Below, in pieces: positions 8,553 through 16,085 of a stretch of DNA of 49,477 bases. The position numbers and the translations under genes were made by a program. Source of the stretch: Verrucomicrobiia bacterium (lineage in GTDB: Bacteria > Zixibacteria > MSB-5A5 > DSPP01). Under the pieces are notes generated by a model that was given only the letters and a program-made list of their open reading frames with translations, was not told the DNA's origin and ran no database searches. The stretch lies in assembly GCA_035574275.1 (NCBI GenBank), contig DATLYY010000070.1, forward strand, positions 1-49,477, given 5' to 3'. Positions within the stretch are counted from its first letter, which is position 1; each line of letters opens with the position of its first letter.

Positions 8553-9816
8553 AACAAGGAAACCCCCGCCCCATAAACACCGCCATAAGCTCCAAAATCA
8601 CATCCGCCGGGCTCCGCTTGTTGTCGCAGTTCAAATCGCAGGGATACGCCCCGCCACCCGGCATTCCCATATCAAAAACGCAGTTCAAAAGCTCCACCAC
8701 GTCCGCCCCGCTCAAACTCCCGTCCAAATTGAAATCCCCTTTCGGCCGCACGGTGATGACCGACTTGACGAAATTCACCGGTAGTTCACGAGGTTCCGTG
8801 GTCGTGAATGTGGTAGGCAAATTTTGAACATGGGTCGAATCGATCTCAAAGGTACCGGAATCCAGAAAGACGGAATCAAATGTTATCTCCCAAATCGCCT
8901 TCCGGGTCACATTGGGCGGCTCAATCGTTGTTGGGTCGGCAGGGTCAAAACCACCGGATATCAAAAACTTATCTGGACTTTCTCCCTCGTATGGAAAGGG
9001 ACAGACATCTATCGTTTTATTCAACGTATTGGTCAAAAACCTCATAAAATTCCGGGGCGGGCACCAGGGCCCGGAAAGCTGGGCATACGCCCCATTGGTA
9101 AGCGTGCTTTCTTTTAAAGCTAGTGTAAGAAAAGTCAACGAATCCTTGTTGGTAATGTAAACCTTCATCGTAAAAGCCGGGTCGCCTACACCGGGCAAGA
9201 CAACTTTCGATTCCAGAATCACCGAATCCCGCGGGTCGGCCTGCGGGCGAACCGTAATGATGCCTTTCACGAAATTCACCGGCAAATCCTGCGGCCCTGT
9301 ATTGGTGAAGGTGGGTTTAAGCCCCATAACTGTGGCGGAATCCAGCTCAAACGTGCCCGCATTCGGTCGGACGGAGTCAAATTTTATCTCCCAGATGGGC
9401 GTTCGGACGTTAAAGGGCGGCGCAATGGTGGAGGGATCAGCCGGGTCAAAACCGGCAGCCAAGAGAAGAGTGTCCGGGCTGCTGTTGTCGTACCATAAAG
9501 TGAAGGCGGGTGGGTTCCGAAAGTAGTTGCTCAAGGGTGATAGTATGCCAAAGAATGTACGGGGATACCCCAAGACGCCGTAGGCCCCGCCGGACGTTGA
9601 AACCTCCTTTAACGGCAAAGTCAAAAAAGTGAGCGAATCCTGGCTGGTGAGGTACATTTTCACGTACAGATATGCCGCCGTGTCTGAAGTGCTCCCCGGA
9701 TAAAACCCGGGCGCCACCGTTTTTGACTCGAAGATAATCGAATCCCCCGGACGGGCCTGCCCAAAAGCCCCAGCCGAAGCTACCAGCAAAAGCGCAAGCG
9801 CCAATAATCTTTTCAT
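8551..9816 (-). CDS. Secreted protein: two cohesin-like modules plus dockerin
   Basis: The protein has 421 residues from ATG 9816, with GGGAGGG seven bases upstream. The signal peptide ends GAFGQ. Its two modules align closely with those of the 3060-4340 protein: SDTAAYLYVKMYLTS, STSGGAYGVLGYPR, GFDPADPSTIAPP, WEIKFDSV, GTFELDSATVMGL. The dockerin has GDFNLDGSLSGADVV and CDLNCDNKRSPADVI and ends GFPC. A poly-G promoter lies at 9946-9974. It is the first gene of the minus-strand cluster, and the 3060 and 8551 genes look like products of duplication. Confidence 0.85.
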   Translation of the reverse strand: MKRLLALALLLVASAGAFGQARPGDSIIFESKTVAPGFYPGSTSDTAAYLYVKMYLTSQDSLTFLTLPLKEVSTSGGAYGVLGYPRTFFGILSPLSNYFRNPPAFTLWYDNSSPDTLLLAAGFDPADPSTIAPPFNVRTPIWEIKFDSVRPNAGTFELDSATVMGLKPTFTNTGPQDLPVNFVKGIITVRPQADPRDSVILESKVVLPGVGDPAFTMKVYITNKDSLTFLTLALKESTLTNGAYAQLSGPWCPPRNFMRFLTNTLNKTIDVCPFPYEGESPDKFLISGGFDPADPTTIEPPNVTRKAIWEITFDSVFLDSGTFEIDSTHVQNLPTTFTTTEPRELPVNFVKSVITVRPKGDFNLDGSLSGADVVELLNCVFDMGMPGGGAYPCDLNCDNKRSPADVILELMAVFMGRGFPC

Positions 9817-9945
9817 AATACCCTCCCTTTGCATTGAAGCTGGTTGGAAGAAAAACAACCCCAAAAATGAATAAAGCCCCCTCCCAAGCTTGGAAACACT
9901 CGGCAGGCGGCCTCTGTTTTCATCGCACCACTATCCTATCTGTTT

Positions 9946-9974
9946 AAAGTTACCCCCCCCTCGATTCTTGTCAA
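9946..9974 (-). promoter_or_regulatory. Promoter with G8 spacer
   Basis: Minus strand TTGACA (9974-9969), spacer AGAATCGA plus eight G, then TAACTT/AACTTT. It leads into the 9816 gene after a ~130-base leader. Confidence 0.6.
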
Positions 9975-10032
9975 GAGATATGACCCCCGTCAGCGACATT
10001 TTTTTCCGAATTGCCGATACTTTTAGTCGGAT

Positions 10033-10272
10033 ATGAGTCTGCTCTTCAAAAACAATCTGCCCAAGGCGCGGAAGTTTTTCATCAGTTCGACTCTTTTCTT
10101 CTCCGGCTGGACCGCCTTGAACTTCGCCTCCGCGCACGAACTGAACCCCCTTTGGGATTTCCACGGCTTGACGGCGCTCGCCGTCCTCGGCAAAACCTGC
10201 GGCTCCGGCTTCTGCTGGTGGCTGACGGAAAAACGGATAAAAAAACAAACCCTCGCACAACCTTCCATTTAA
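10033..10272 (+). CDS. Small hypothetical protein with one or two hydrophobic segments
   Basis: The protein has 79 residues with a basic N-terminus (NNLPKARKFF), a hydrophobic stretch (ISSTLFFSGWTALNFA), a second around HGLTALAVLG, and a basic tail. I do not recognise it. GCGACA (9993-9998), 17 bases, GATACT (10016-10021) would be a promoter 11 bases before ATG 10033, without Shine-Dalgarno, like other short-leader genes here. Third codon positions are GC-rich as in neighbouring genes, but an overlapping open frame exists on the other strand, so coding is not certain. The size and hydrophobicity would also suit a holin beside the phage-like module, but nothing specific shows this. Confidence 0.4.
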   Translation: MSLLFKNNLPKARKFFISSTLFFSGWTALNFASAHELNPLWDFHGLTALAVLGKTCGSGFCWWLTEKRIKKQTLAQPSI

Positions 10273-10720
10273 CCCTCGAAACCGAACCGCTAAACGCTTA
10301 AAATCAAACTTCTTAGCCCGGCTTAATTGCAAAATGCAACACCAAGTATGAAGCGTTTTGCAACCTGCTCGACATCCATCCTTTTGTATAAAGTTGTGGA
10401 CAACTTCTTTTCGGCTTCTTTTTTTCGACCCCATCGAACCCTCCGCTTTTTCCTAATCTCTTCACATTTTTTTCTTTACAAATTTATTTTGGCTCATCAT
10501 ATTCCAGTCACAGTTCGGAATTAACTTCCATTGGAATGGAAAGAATTGGGTTAATTGATTGACGGCATAGGAATTGCTTCACTTACCCTTTTGCTTTAGC
10601 GGGTTTTACTGAAGAGTAGAATAAAAGTTTGGGTGAGTGGTGCCGCGCTGGAATTGTACCCCAGCCACCTGACGTTAGAGTCGGGCATCCCCCCTCCACC
10701 ACTCCCCAATTAAAATAGAA
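10273..10720. other. AT-rich intergenic region with inverted repeat
   Basis: These 448 bases lack a credible gene. They are clearly more AT-rich than the surroundings. AAGTTGTGGACAACTT (10391-10406) is a perfect 7+7 inverted repeat next to TATAAA (10386-10391). TTGCAAAATGC (10328-10338) is near-inverted to GCGTTTTGCAA (10353-10363). Around 10668-10682 there is a hairpin CCTGAC/GTCGGG like the GTAGCCGACAC repeat. The region marks the border between the dockerin cluster and the capsid module and could hold an untranslated RNA ending at the terminator at 10721. Confidence 0.5.
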
Positions 10721-10750
10721 CCCCCCGCAATTTGGCGGGGGGTTTTTTTT
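10721..10750. terminator. Strong intrinsic terminator
   Basis: CCCCCCGC (10721-10728), loop AATTTG, GCGGGGGG (10735-10742), then eight T. Oriented for plus-strand transcripts. It also abuts the stop codon of the minus-strand M15 gene and is followed on that strand by a T-rich stretch, so it may act in both directions. Confidence 0.85.
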
Positions 10751-11153
10751 ATTCCCTTCTCTTCCCTACTTGAATGTGAATATGCGGGGAAGCGGTCCCC
10801 CGGTCATTGACCAGAATCACCCACCCCGGCAGCTCCTCCCACCAGGTTGCAAAGTACTCCCGCAGCGCCTGTACTTCCTCCGCCGACAAATCCCGCGAGC
10901 GGATATCGACCGCCCGGCAGGGGAAATCCAAATGCGGGCTGGGACGGACTCTTCCAACCCGCGCAAAAAATTCAGGATAAAGTTCCCTCTGCTCCACCTC
11001 CGTCCGGCCGACGGAAGTAACCACCAGCTCCCGCCCGAATTTTTTCTGAAAAAAGAAATCTAGTTCGACCGCAACCGCCCGCACCCGCGGGTCAATCGCT
11101 TCCAAATCATAAAACTGCCGCCGCAGGTTCTCCTGCTTGAATTGCATATCCAT
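10749..11153 (-). CDS. M15-like D,D-carboxypeptidase / endolysin
   Basis: The protein has 134 residues from ATG 11153. The Shine-Dalgarno AAGGAGG is eight bases upstream and is part of the dispersed repeat at 11158-11195. Motifs: VTSVGRT, then SPHLDFPCRAVD (H74, D83) and PHIHIQ (H124, H126), the zinc-ligand pattern of M15/VanY-type peptidases and phage endolysins, with a two-residue longer H-D spacing than usual. It has no signal peptide. It would cut peptide cross-links in peptidoglycan. Last gene of the minus-strand capsid module, the place where phages and gene transfer agents carry lysis or cell-wall entry enzymes. A longer frame to 11288 runs through repeats and is rejected. Confidence 0.8.
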   Translation of the reverse strand: MDMQFKQENLRRQFYDLEAIDPRVRAVAVELDFFFQKKFGRELVVTSVGRTEVEQRELYPEFFARVGRVRPSPHLDFPCRAVDIRSRDLSAEEVQALREYFATWWEELPGWVILVNDRGTASPHIHIQVGKRRE

Positions 11154-11157
11154 TCTT

Positions 11158-11227
11158 GTCCCCTCCTTACGAAGGAGGGGATTAAGGGGAGGTTGTCTTT
11201 GTAGGGGCGGTTCGTGAACCGCCCCCT
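11158..11227. repeat. CCCTCCTTACGAAGGAGGGG repeat and GTAGGGGC hairpin
   Basis: CCCTCC and GGAGGG arms around TTACGAA, then ATTAAGGGGAGGTT, followed by a GTAGGGGCGGTTC/GAACCGCCCC hairpin (11203-11227). On the minus strand the first element provides the ribosome-binding site of the M15 gene. Confidence 0.8.
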
Positions 11228-11232
11228 GCAAA

Positions 11233-12264
11233 TCACCACGTAAACTGCCAGCTTGCCTGATTGGGAACAACCACCGTCCGCTTGGCAATCGGCGCGGAGT
11301 TCAGATAAACCGTGAACTCATATTTTGTTGTCGAGGGCGTCAAACTAAGATTCGGATACAAATCCAAAAACCAGTAACCGGCAGAATTGGTCGTCGCCGC
11401 TCTGAAATACGGCGAAACGACGATTAACCCCGCCTTGAGCGGCGCTGTTTTTATCTCCGCCGTGACGGTCACCCCCGCCAAGGAATCGGCGGAAAGCCCA
11501 AACACCCACCCATAAACCCGGCACAAAGAGGGGCTCGCCGGCGCCCCGGGGTCAAAAAGCGTCCCGGCGTAATTTTTGACCGTAGCGCCCGAAACGACCA
11601 GCGTCTCCGGCGCGGCAAACAAATATCCCGGTTTGAACAGCCGGACAAAATAAAATCCGGCGTTCAGATTGAACCGGATGACCCCGTTCGCGTCCGTATT
11701 CCCCATCCCCTGCGTCGCCAGTTGCGTCAAGGAATCGACCACTTGCACCTGCACCCCCGCAATCGGGAGAGCCCCCTGCTTCACGCTCACCGTCACCGGA
11801 TTCGAACCTGCGCCAAGAGCCGACACTTGCGCAATCGTATCCGCCGAGACAATATTCACTTCGGGAAAGGCGGAGGTAACCGTGTAGGTGAACCATCCCC
11901 CTTCGTCAAAGTTATGGGAAATTCTCCCCCCGTTTTTCCAAACCAAAACCCGCACCGCATAAGCGCCCGTCGAGCCGTCCGACTTGGAGGCCCGAAAGGC
12001 CCGCCTAAAATTCCCCGTCCAGATTTTATCGGTGGCAAAAGCGACAAACGTGGATTCAAAAAGCGTCCCCTGATAATACCGCCAGTAGCCGATGGAATCC
12101 CCGTCCTGCTCCTTCAGCCCCAGCGAATCATGAAAATTGCCGGACAAATACAGCGTGTCCCACTTCGCCCCGCTTGAATTCCGAAACTCCCCCCACAAAT
12201 CCGCCCGGGCGATTTCGATAGACAAAGCCGGCAACGCAACGGCTAATAGAAATGTTTTGATCAC
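11233..12264 (-). CDS. Secreted protein with carboxypeptidase-regulatory-like domains
   Basis: The protein has 343 residues from GTG 12264, preceded by AGGAG six bases upstream; an upstream in-frame ATG at 12324 would read through a repeat. The signal peptide is FLLAVALPALSIEIARA. An N-terminal domain (DLWGEFRNSSG to FTYTVTS, about 23-150) is followed by two transthyretin/CarboxypepD_reg-like beta-sandwiches: PIAGVQVQVVD with NTDANGVIRFNL and AGFYFVRLFKPGY, then ADSLAGVTVTAE with TTNSAGYWFLDL. The chain ends in Trp. It is part of the minus-strand module; it could be a virion-associated protein or a host surface protein next to it. Confidence 0.65.
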   Translation of the reverse strand: MIKTFLLAVALPALSIEIARADLWGEFRNSSGAKWDTLYLSGNFHDSLGLKEQDGDSIGYWRYYQGTLFESTFVAFATDKIWTGNFRRAFRASKSDGSTGAYAVRVLVWKNGGRISHNFDEGGWFTYTVTSAFPEVNIVSADTIAQVSALGAGSNPVTVSVKQGALPIAGVQVQVVDSLTQLATQGMGNTDANGVIRFNLNAGFYFVRLFKPGYLFAAPETLVVSGATVKNYAGTLFDPGAPASPSLCRVYGWVFGLSADSLAGVTVTAEIKTAPLKAGLIVVSPYFRAATTNSAGYWFLDLYPNLSLTPSTTKYEFTVYLNSAPIAKRTVVVPNQASWQFTW

Positions 12265-12308
12265 AGTTCTCCTTTTAGTTAGGTGCGAATCCGATGATTT
12301 CGTTTTTT

Positions 12309-12360
12309 TTGTCCCCCTTACCAAGGGGGACGAGGCCCGAAGGGCCGGAGGGGGTGTCTA
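12309..12360. repeat. GTCCCCC...GGGGGACGAGGCC repeat
   Basis: GTCCCCCTTACCAAGGGGGAC hairpin followed by GAGGCCCGAAGGGCCGGAGG and GGGGTGT. Related copies are at 17683, 17857, 19600, 20427, 27943, 31441, 32144, 32971, 33169 and 35988. Confidence 0.8.
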
Positions 12361-12387
12361 AGTCCGGACGATTCTCCGCTTTCACTT

Positions 12388-12978
12388 TTACGGTTTCTTG
12401 ATCAGCCGCTTCCGCCTCGGCGAACCGCCCCCGGATGCCGGCGTGTAAAAAATCTTGGCCCGCACGTGGTCAATCTCAATCTGGTTCTGCGCTATATCCT
12501 CCCGGCTGTATTTCAAAGACACGCGGAAATTGGAATTATTGGTCTCCGTAACCGTCCACACCCTCCCCCACAAATCCGCCGCCCCGCCAAACGCGTGATA
12601 AAACTCCCCCTCCCCTTCCGTATAAACCTCGGTTTTGGCCGCTGTCCAACTCGTCCCCCCGTTCCACGAAAGCCGTATCTGCAAATCCCCGGTGGACCCG
12701 CCCCCCTGCGGCGGGCTTTCCAAAAGCCGCCCCTCCGCTTCAATCTGAAGGCCGTTGATACTTTGGGCATCGGCGGGGACGTTGAACGAAAAATCCCAGC
12801 ACCCCATCGTGTCATTGACCGCCCCCTCGATCGCCCGCGCATCGTTCGAGCTTACCGCGTTCCCCGGATTGGCAAACTGCCCCGCCGTGGAACCCGGGCT
12901 TTTGTATCCCGTATCATCGGCAAAGGCCGCCGCGGCGCCGAACGCCAAACCGGCAATCACCCGCCATTTATTTTTCAT
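12388..12978 (-). CDS. Secreted beta-sandwich protein, virion- or surface-associated
   Basis: The protein has 196 residues from ATG 12978 with GAGAGGA about nine bases upstream. The signal peptide is VIAGLAFGAAAAFA. The remaining ~160 residues follow a recurrent jelly-roll-like pattern seen in metagenomic structural proteins: FSFNVPADAQSINGLQIEAEG, IRLSWNGGTSWT, DLWGRVWTVTE, NSNFRVSLKYS and IEIDHVRAKIFYT. The tail is basic (SPRRKRLIKKP). It is divergently arranged with the DUF559 gene, sharing a 70-base gap with AT-rich -10-like boxes for both strands. Function unknown. Confidence 0.65.
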   Translation of the reverse strand: MKNKWRVIAGLAFGAAAAFADDTGYKSPGSTAGQFANPGNAVSSNDARAIEGAVNDTMGCWDFSFNVPADAQSINGLQIEAEGRLLESPPQGGGSTGDLQIRLSWNGGTSWTAAKTEVYTEGEGEFYHAFGGAADLWGRVWTVTETNNSNFRVSLKYSREDIAQNQIEIDHVRAKIFYTPASGGGSPRRKRLIKKP

Positions 12979-13048
12979 CGTTTCTATCCTCTCTTTTTCG
13001 CTTTATATTTTGTCCCTTATTTTTCCGGAGGGGATTGGAAGGGACTGA

Positions 13049-13420
13049 ATGCCCGAAAAGAAGAACTATCTCGCTTACTCCAAAACCGGTGTCAACCGGG
13101 CGCGTCAACTGCGCAGGCAAATGACCGCCGTCGAAAAACTGCTGTGGGGGCGTCTGCGTTCGAATCGAATAGGAGCGCATTTTCGTCGTCAGGTTCCCTT
13201 TGGTCCTTACGTTGTTGATTTTCTCTGCGTAAAAGCGAAACTGTTCGTCGAACTGGATGGCGGTCAGCATTTTCAGAAAAAGGAAAAAACCGAAGACAGG
13301 AAACGCGACGCATTCTTTGGGAAATACGGCTTTACTGTTTTGCGATTTTCCGGTCATGAATTTCTCACGAACCTGCAGGGAGTATTGGACAAAATCTCTG
13401 ATCATATCAAAAAGCAATGA
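13049..13420 (+). CDS. DUF559 endonuclease-like protein
   Basis: The protein has 123 residues from ATG 13049 with GGAAGGG about six bases upstream. It matches the DUF559 family: RQLRRQMTAVEKLLWGRLR, FRRQVPFGPYVVDFLC, KLFVELDGGQH, DRKRDAFFGKYGFTVLRF. These proteins share the restriction-endonuclease/Vsr fold, and the D and E/D-x-G-Q residues visible here are the expected metal site. The biological role of the family is unsettled. The gene lies on the strand opposite to the capsid genes that flank it and is bordered downstream by a dispersed repeat, suggesting later insertion. Confidence 0.88.
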   Translation: MPEKKNYLAYSKTGVNRARQLRRQMTAVEKLLWGRLRSNRIGAHFRRQVPFGPYVVDFLCVKAKLFVELDGGQHFQKKEKTEDRKRDAFFGKYGFTVLRFSGHEFLTNLQGVLDKISDHIKKQ

Positions 13421-13427
13421 TTACTTG

Positions 13428-13466
13428 TCCCCTCTCCTTTTAGGAGAGGGTTAGGGAGAGGTTGCC
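13428..13466. repeat. CCCCTCTCC...GGAGAGGG repeat
   Basis: CCCCTCTCCttttaGGAGAGGG followed by TTAGGGAGAGGTT, filling the gap between the DUF559 gene and the 122-residue gene. Confidence 0.8.
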
Positions 13467-13472
13467 TTTCCG

Positions 13473-13841
13473 TCACCCCATTTCGATTATGAGCAAATCC
13501 ACCACCGCATTCTCCGCACCGGCAACCTTCGCCAGCCGGAAAACCTCCTCCCCCTCGCTCCCGACCACAACCGCAAAAACCGCCGACTTTTGCAAAACCG
13601 CCACCTTCGGATTTTTCAATCGCTGCGGCAGTTGGTTCCCCCGAAAATCCACCAGGTCTTTGTAAAACAAAACCTGCTCCATCCCTCCCAGAACCGCCGT
13701 CTCAAAAATTATCCGCTTCGCGCTCGGCGTGATTTCCGTCCGGAGCAATAGCAGTTCCGCTGCCCCCAAAGTGCCGTAAACGGAAACCCCCGGCACCGCC
13801 CAAATGCGTTTCGATTTGAGATAGTTTAAGGTTTGCGTCAT
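13473..13841 (-). CDS. Small phage-type structural protein (hypothetical)
   Basis: The protein has 122 residues beginning MTQTLNYLKSKRIW. The ATG at 13841 overlaps the stop of the upstream gene as ATGA, so translation is coupled; this decides the start against a longer frame from 13946. No family is recognised. The size, the position after a connector-like gene and the compact beta-rich sequence (SAVFAVVVGSEGEEVF) are compatible with a minor head or tail-completion protein. Confidence 0.65.
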   Translation of the reverse strand: MTQTLNYLKSKRIWAVPGVSVYGTLGAAELLLLRTEITPSAKRIIFETAVLGGMEQVLFYKDLVDFRGNQLPQRLKNPKVAVLQKSAVFAVVVGSEGEEVFRLAKVAGAENAVVDLLIIEMG

Positions 13842-14659
13842 ACCTTCCCCGGAATCGTCATCGGTTTCAACCCTCCCGCCTTTTTCGCAAAAGGCGCCAA
13901 AAATTCCTGCGCCCGCCTCCGGTAAAAGTTGGACATAATCGCCCACGACCGCGAAAGCTGGTGCGATGGAACGTTTGCCTGCATCGACTCGAGCGATTTG
14001 ATGTGCGCCAGAATGGAAACCGCCAGATAAGTCGCCCCCGCCGCAAGCCCCGCATCGGACGAATCCAGATACGCCGCGTCGATTCGGGAGACAACCTGCG
14101 CCTCCGCCTCTGCTACCGCATTCTCGATTATCTCTTCCCCCAAAAACGCAAAATCCAGCTTGAAATCGGCATAAACCGTCTGCCCGTCCTCGATGACCCC
14201 GGTTGCCAAACGTGAGAGCTCCCCCCTGCCGTAGTCGATTTTGTAATCCGTACTCCGCGTGTAAATTCTAAACGGCACATACCAAACGGTGACGGTGGCG
14301 TCGGAAGCGAGCGCCCCGCCCGCCAGTCGGCGCACCTTTCCCGCCGGATAATCCACGGCAAAATCCACCTGCTCGATATAGACCGTCCCCAGCGACGAAT
14401 CGGACGCCGCGACCACCGACTCCGGTATCAAATCGGTCGACTGCAGTTGCACCCCCGCCGGCGTAAGCAGAACCGTTTCCTGCTTGGGAGTTTGCTCCTC
14501 CTTCCCTTTGACTTTTTCCGAGCTTGCCAAAACCGGCGCTCCCGGCAGTTTCACCGGGGAAGTTCCGCTCAATTTCAGAGCGAAATTCTCCACCGCCTGT
14601 CCCGCGGCCGAATGTTCAATCAAATGTTTCCGCACCAGTTGCGCATTGGTAAAAGGCAT
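13838..14659 (-). CDS. Phage connector/neck-like structural protein
   Basis: The protein has 273 residues from ATG 14659, one base after the stop of the propeller gene, with GGAG just upstream. The N-terminus is helical (NAQLVRKHLIEHS). The middle contains two similar beta segments, DFAVDYPAGKVRRLAGG and TDYKIDYGRGELSRLATG, each followed by a TV-x-V/A-(W/D)Y-type strand, a pattern common in phage neck and baseplate proteins. The C-terminal third is helical (ENAVAEAEAQVVSRID). No specific family is assigned. It is cotranscribed and coupled with the genes on both sides. Confidence 0.65.
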   Translation of the reverse strand: MPFTNAQLVRKHLIEHSAAGQAVENFALKLSGTSPVKLPGAPVLASSEKVKGKEEQTPKQETVLLTPAGVQLQSTDLIPESVVAASDSSLGTVYIEQVDFAVDYPAGKVRRLAGGALASDATVTVWYVPFRIYTRSTDYKIDYGRGELSRLATGVIEDGQTVYADFKLDFAFLGEEIIENAVAEAEAQVVSRIDAAYLDSSDAGLAAGATYLAVSILAHIKSLESMQANVPSHQLSRSWAIMSNFYRRRAQEFLAPFAKKAGGLKPMTIPGKV

Positions 14660-14660
14660 A

Positions 14661-16085
14661 TCACTCCGTCACGTTTGGATAAATGGTTTCCGGAAGGGCC
14701 GAAAGCTGCGTTCCGACCGGGCCCGTGGAAAAAGCCGTGGCGACTTCAATCTTCAGCCAGTATTTGACCGTGCCGTTGACGCTCGCGCGTTTCCACTCCG
14801 CCGGTATTTGCGATTTGTCACTCCACAGATAGACCCCCGCCCCGCTGTCGGTAAAGTTGTAATTGCCGGAATCGGGAACGAACGCCGTCCACTCCGACCC
14901 GTTCCAGTAGGCATAGGTGACGACTCCGCCCACACCGGCAACCGAAAAGAGAACGCGGAAGAAATGAAACGCCTCCTCCATTCCCAAATACAAGGCATCC
15001 CCAACATCTTTGAGCATCGCCGCGGAAGTGGAATGCAAAACATCCCCCGCCGTTGCGGAAGCCCCCTCCGCCGTCTTGTCCTGGAATTTCGTGGTTGCCG
15101 AAGCGTCGTAAACAAAAACTTTCGCAAACGCCGCCTCTCCCGCAAAAAGCGGCACGGCGCTTCCAAACCCGCTCTCCCCTTTTTGCGCCAAAACAAGCTG
15201 GTTCTGCAAACTGCCGAAGCTTTTCAGATATAGTACCGTCGGTTTCCCGTTGGGAAAAACGACCAACGGAGCTGCACCGGTTGTATCGATTTGCAAAGCC
15301 CCGCCCCAAACCGTCCCGTCATTTTCCCGGTAGAAAAGCCCGGAGGAACTGGCATAAGCAACCCCCAATTTCCCGTCCGCCGAACTCTTGACGGCGAAGT
15401 TGGCATCAAACCCCGTCCCGCTCGCCAGAATCTCCTCCGCCCCCCAGAGCGACCCGCTGATCGGAAAATATCTTGCGGCCAACTTCGCTCCCCCCTCCGT
15501 GTAAACCGCATACACCCGGTCATTGAAAATCTCCACTTGGCCGTAAACCGCCGAAGCAACTCCGGACGTGAGCGTGGTTCCAACATCTGTCCCCCCGCTT
15601 CCCCACGTCGCCCCGTCGTTGATGGAGCTTTTTGCCGAGAGATAATATTTGCCTTCGGCGGAAACAAAACGCGTCCAGACCGCCCAGAGCCGGTCCGTGC
15701 GGTCCTTGACGATGACCGGGTAGTAATTCGAATCCACAGTCAAAACCTGCCGCACCGTGCCGACGCTCCAACTTCCGTTGGCAAACGACAGCTTCACCAT
15801 CAGTAAAGCGAGCGTGGTCGCTTGCGTATAGATGACGTAGATGTTCCCGTCCTTGTCCATCGTGGCCGAAAAAGGCAAATCCGCCGAATCCGTGGCGACG
15901 TTTTGTGCCGCCGACCAATTGACGAACGGCGGATCGGCGAAAACCAGAACAATCGTCCCCGCCGTTTTCTGGTAAAGCGCCGCCCCTCTTCCCGCATACA
16001 CGCCCGAAGGCGCTCTGAAAATCTTCCGTTGCGTCGAAAGCCCCGTCGGATTAAGCGCGGATGATGTGTCCAATAGTTTTTGCAT
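14661..16085 (-). CDS. Sialidase-like beta-propeller protein in capsid module
   Basis: The protein has 474 residues from ATG 16085 with AAGGATTGAAGG upstream. There is no signal peptide, unlike most beta-rich proteins here. Repeated Asp-box-like strands (MDKDGNIYVIYTQ, KDRTDRLWAVWTRF, NDGATWGSGG, FNDRVYAVYTEGG, SSADGKLGVAYAS) indicate a sialidase/exo-alpha type propeller over residues ~25-300. A C-terminal domain (about 300-474) has YAYWNGSEWTAF and VKYWLKIEV, typical of appended beta-sandwiches in phage fibres. It is likely a cytoplasmically made virion protein such as a fibre or spike, given the ATGA-coupled genes below it. A glycosidase activity is not shown. Confidence 0.7.
   Translation of the reverse strand: MQKLLDTSSALNPTGLSTQRKIFRAPSGVYAGRGAALYQKTAGTIVLVFADPPFVNWSAAQNVATDSADLPFSATMDKDGNIYVIYTQATTLALLMVKLSFANGSWSVGTVRQVLTVDSNYYPVIVKDRTDRLWAVWTRFVSAEGKYYLSAKSSINDGATWGSGGTDVGTTLTSGVASAVYGQVEIFNDRVYAVYTEGGAKLAARYFPISGSLWGAEEILASGTGFDANFAVKSSADGKLGVAYASSSGLFYRENDGTVWGGALQIDTTGAAPLVVFPNGKPTVLYLKSFGSLQNQLVLAQKGESGFGSAVPLFAGEAAFAKVFVYDASATTKFQDKTAEGASATAGDVLHSTSAAMLKDVGDALYLGMEEAFHFFRVLFSVAGVGGVVTYAYWNGSEWTAFVPDSGNYNFTDSGAGVYLWSDKSQIPAEWKRASVNGTVKYWLKIEVATAFSTGPVGTQLSALPETIYPNVTE

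Noticed and set aside
10391-10406. TGTGGACAA as a DnaA box and the AT-rich stretch as a replication origin
   Set aside because: There is only one imperfect box, no cluster, and no dnaA, dnaN or partition gene in the window.
10630-10714. A cloverleaf-like fold resembling a tRNA
   Set aside because: The outer arm GAGTGGTG/CCACCACTC and two inner stems exist, but there is no T-loop, D-loop or anticodon consensus. One stem is a copy of the GTAGCCGACAC repeat.
11153-11288. Longer M15 peptidase starting at 11288
   Set aside because: The extra 45 codons are encoded by two dispersed repeats and the tail of the neighbouring gene; the Shine-Dalgarno points to ATG 11153.
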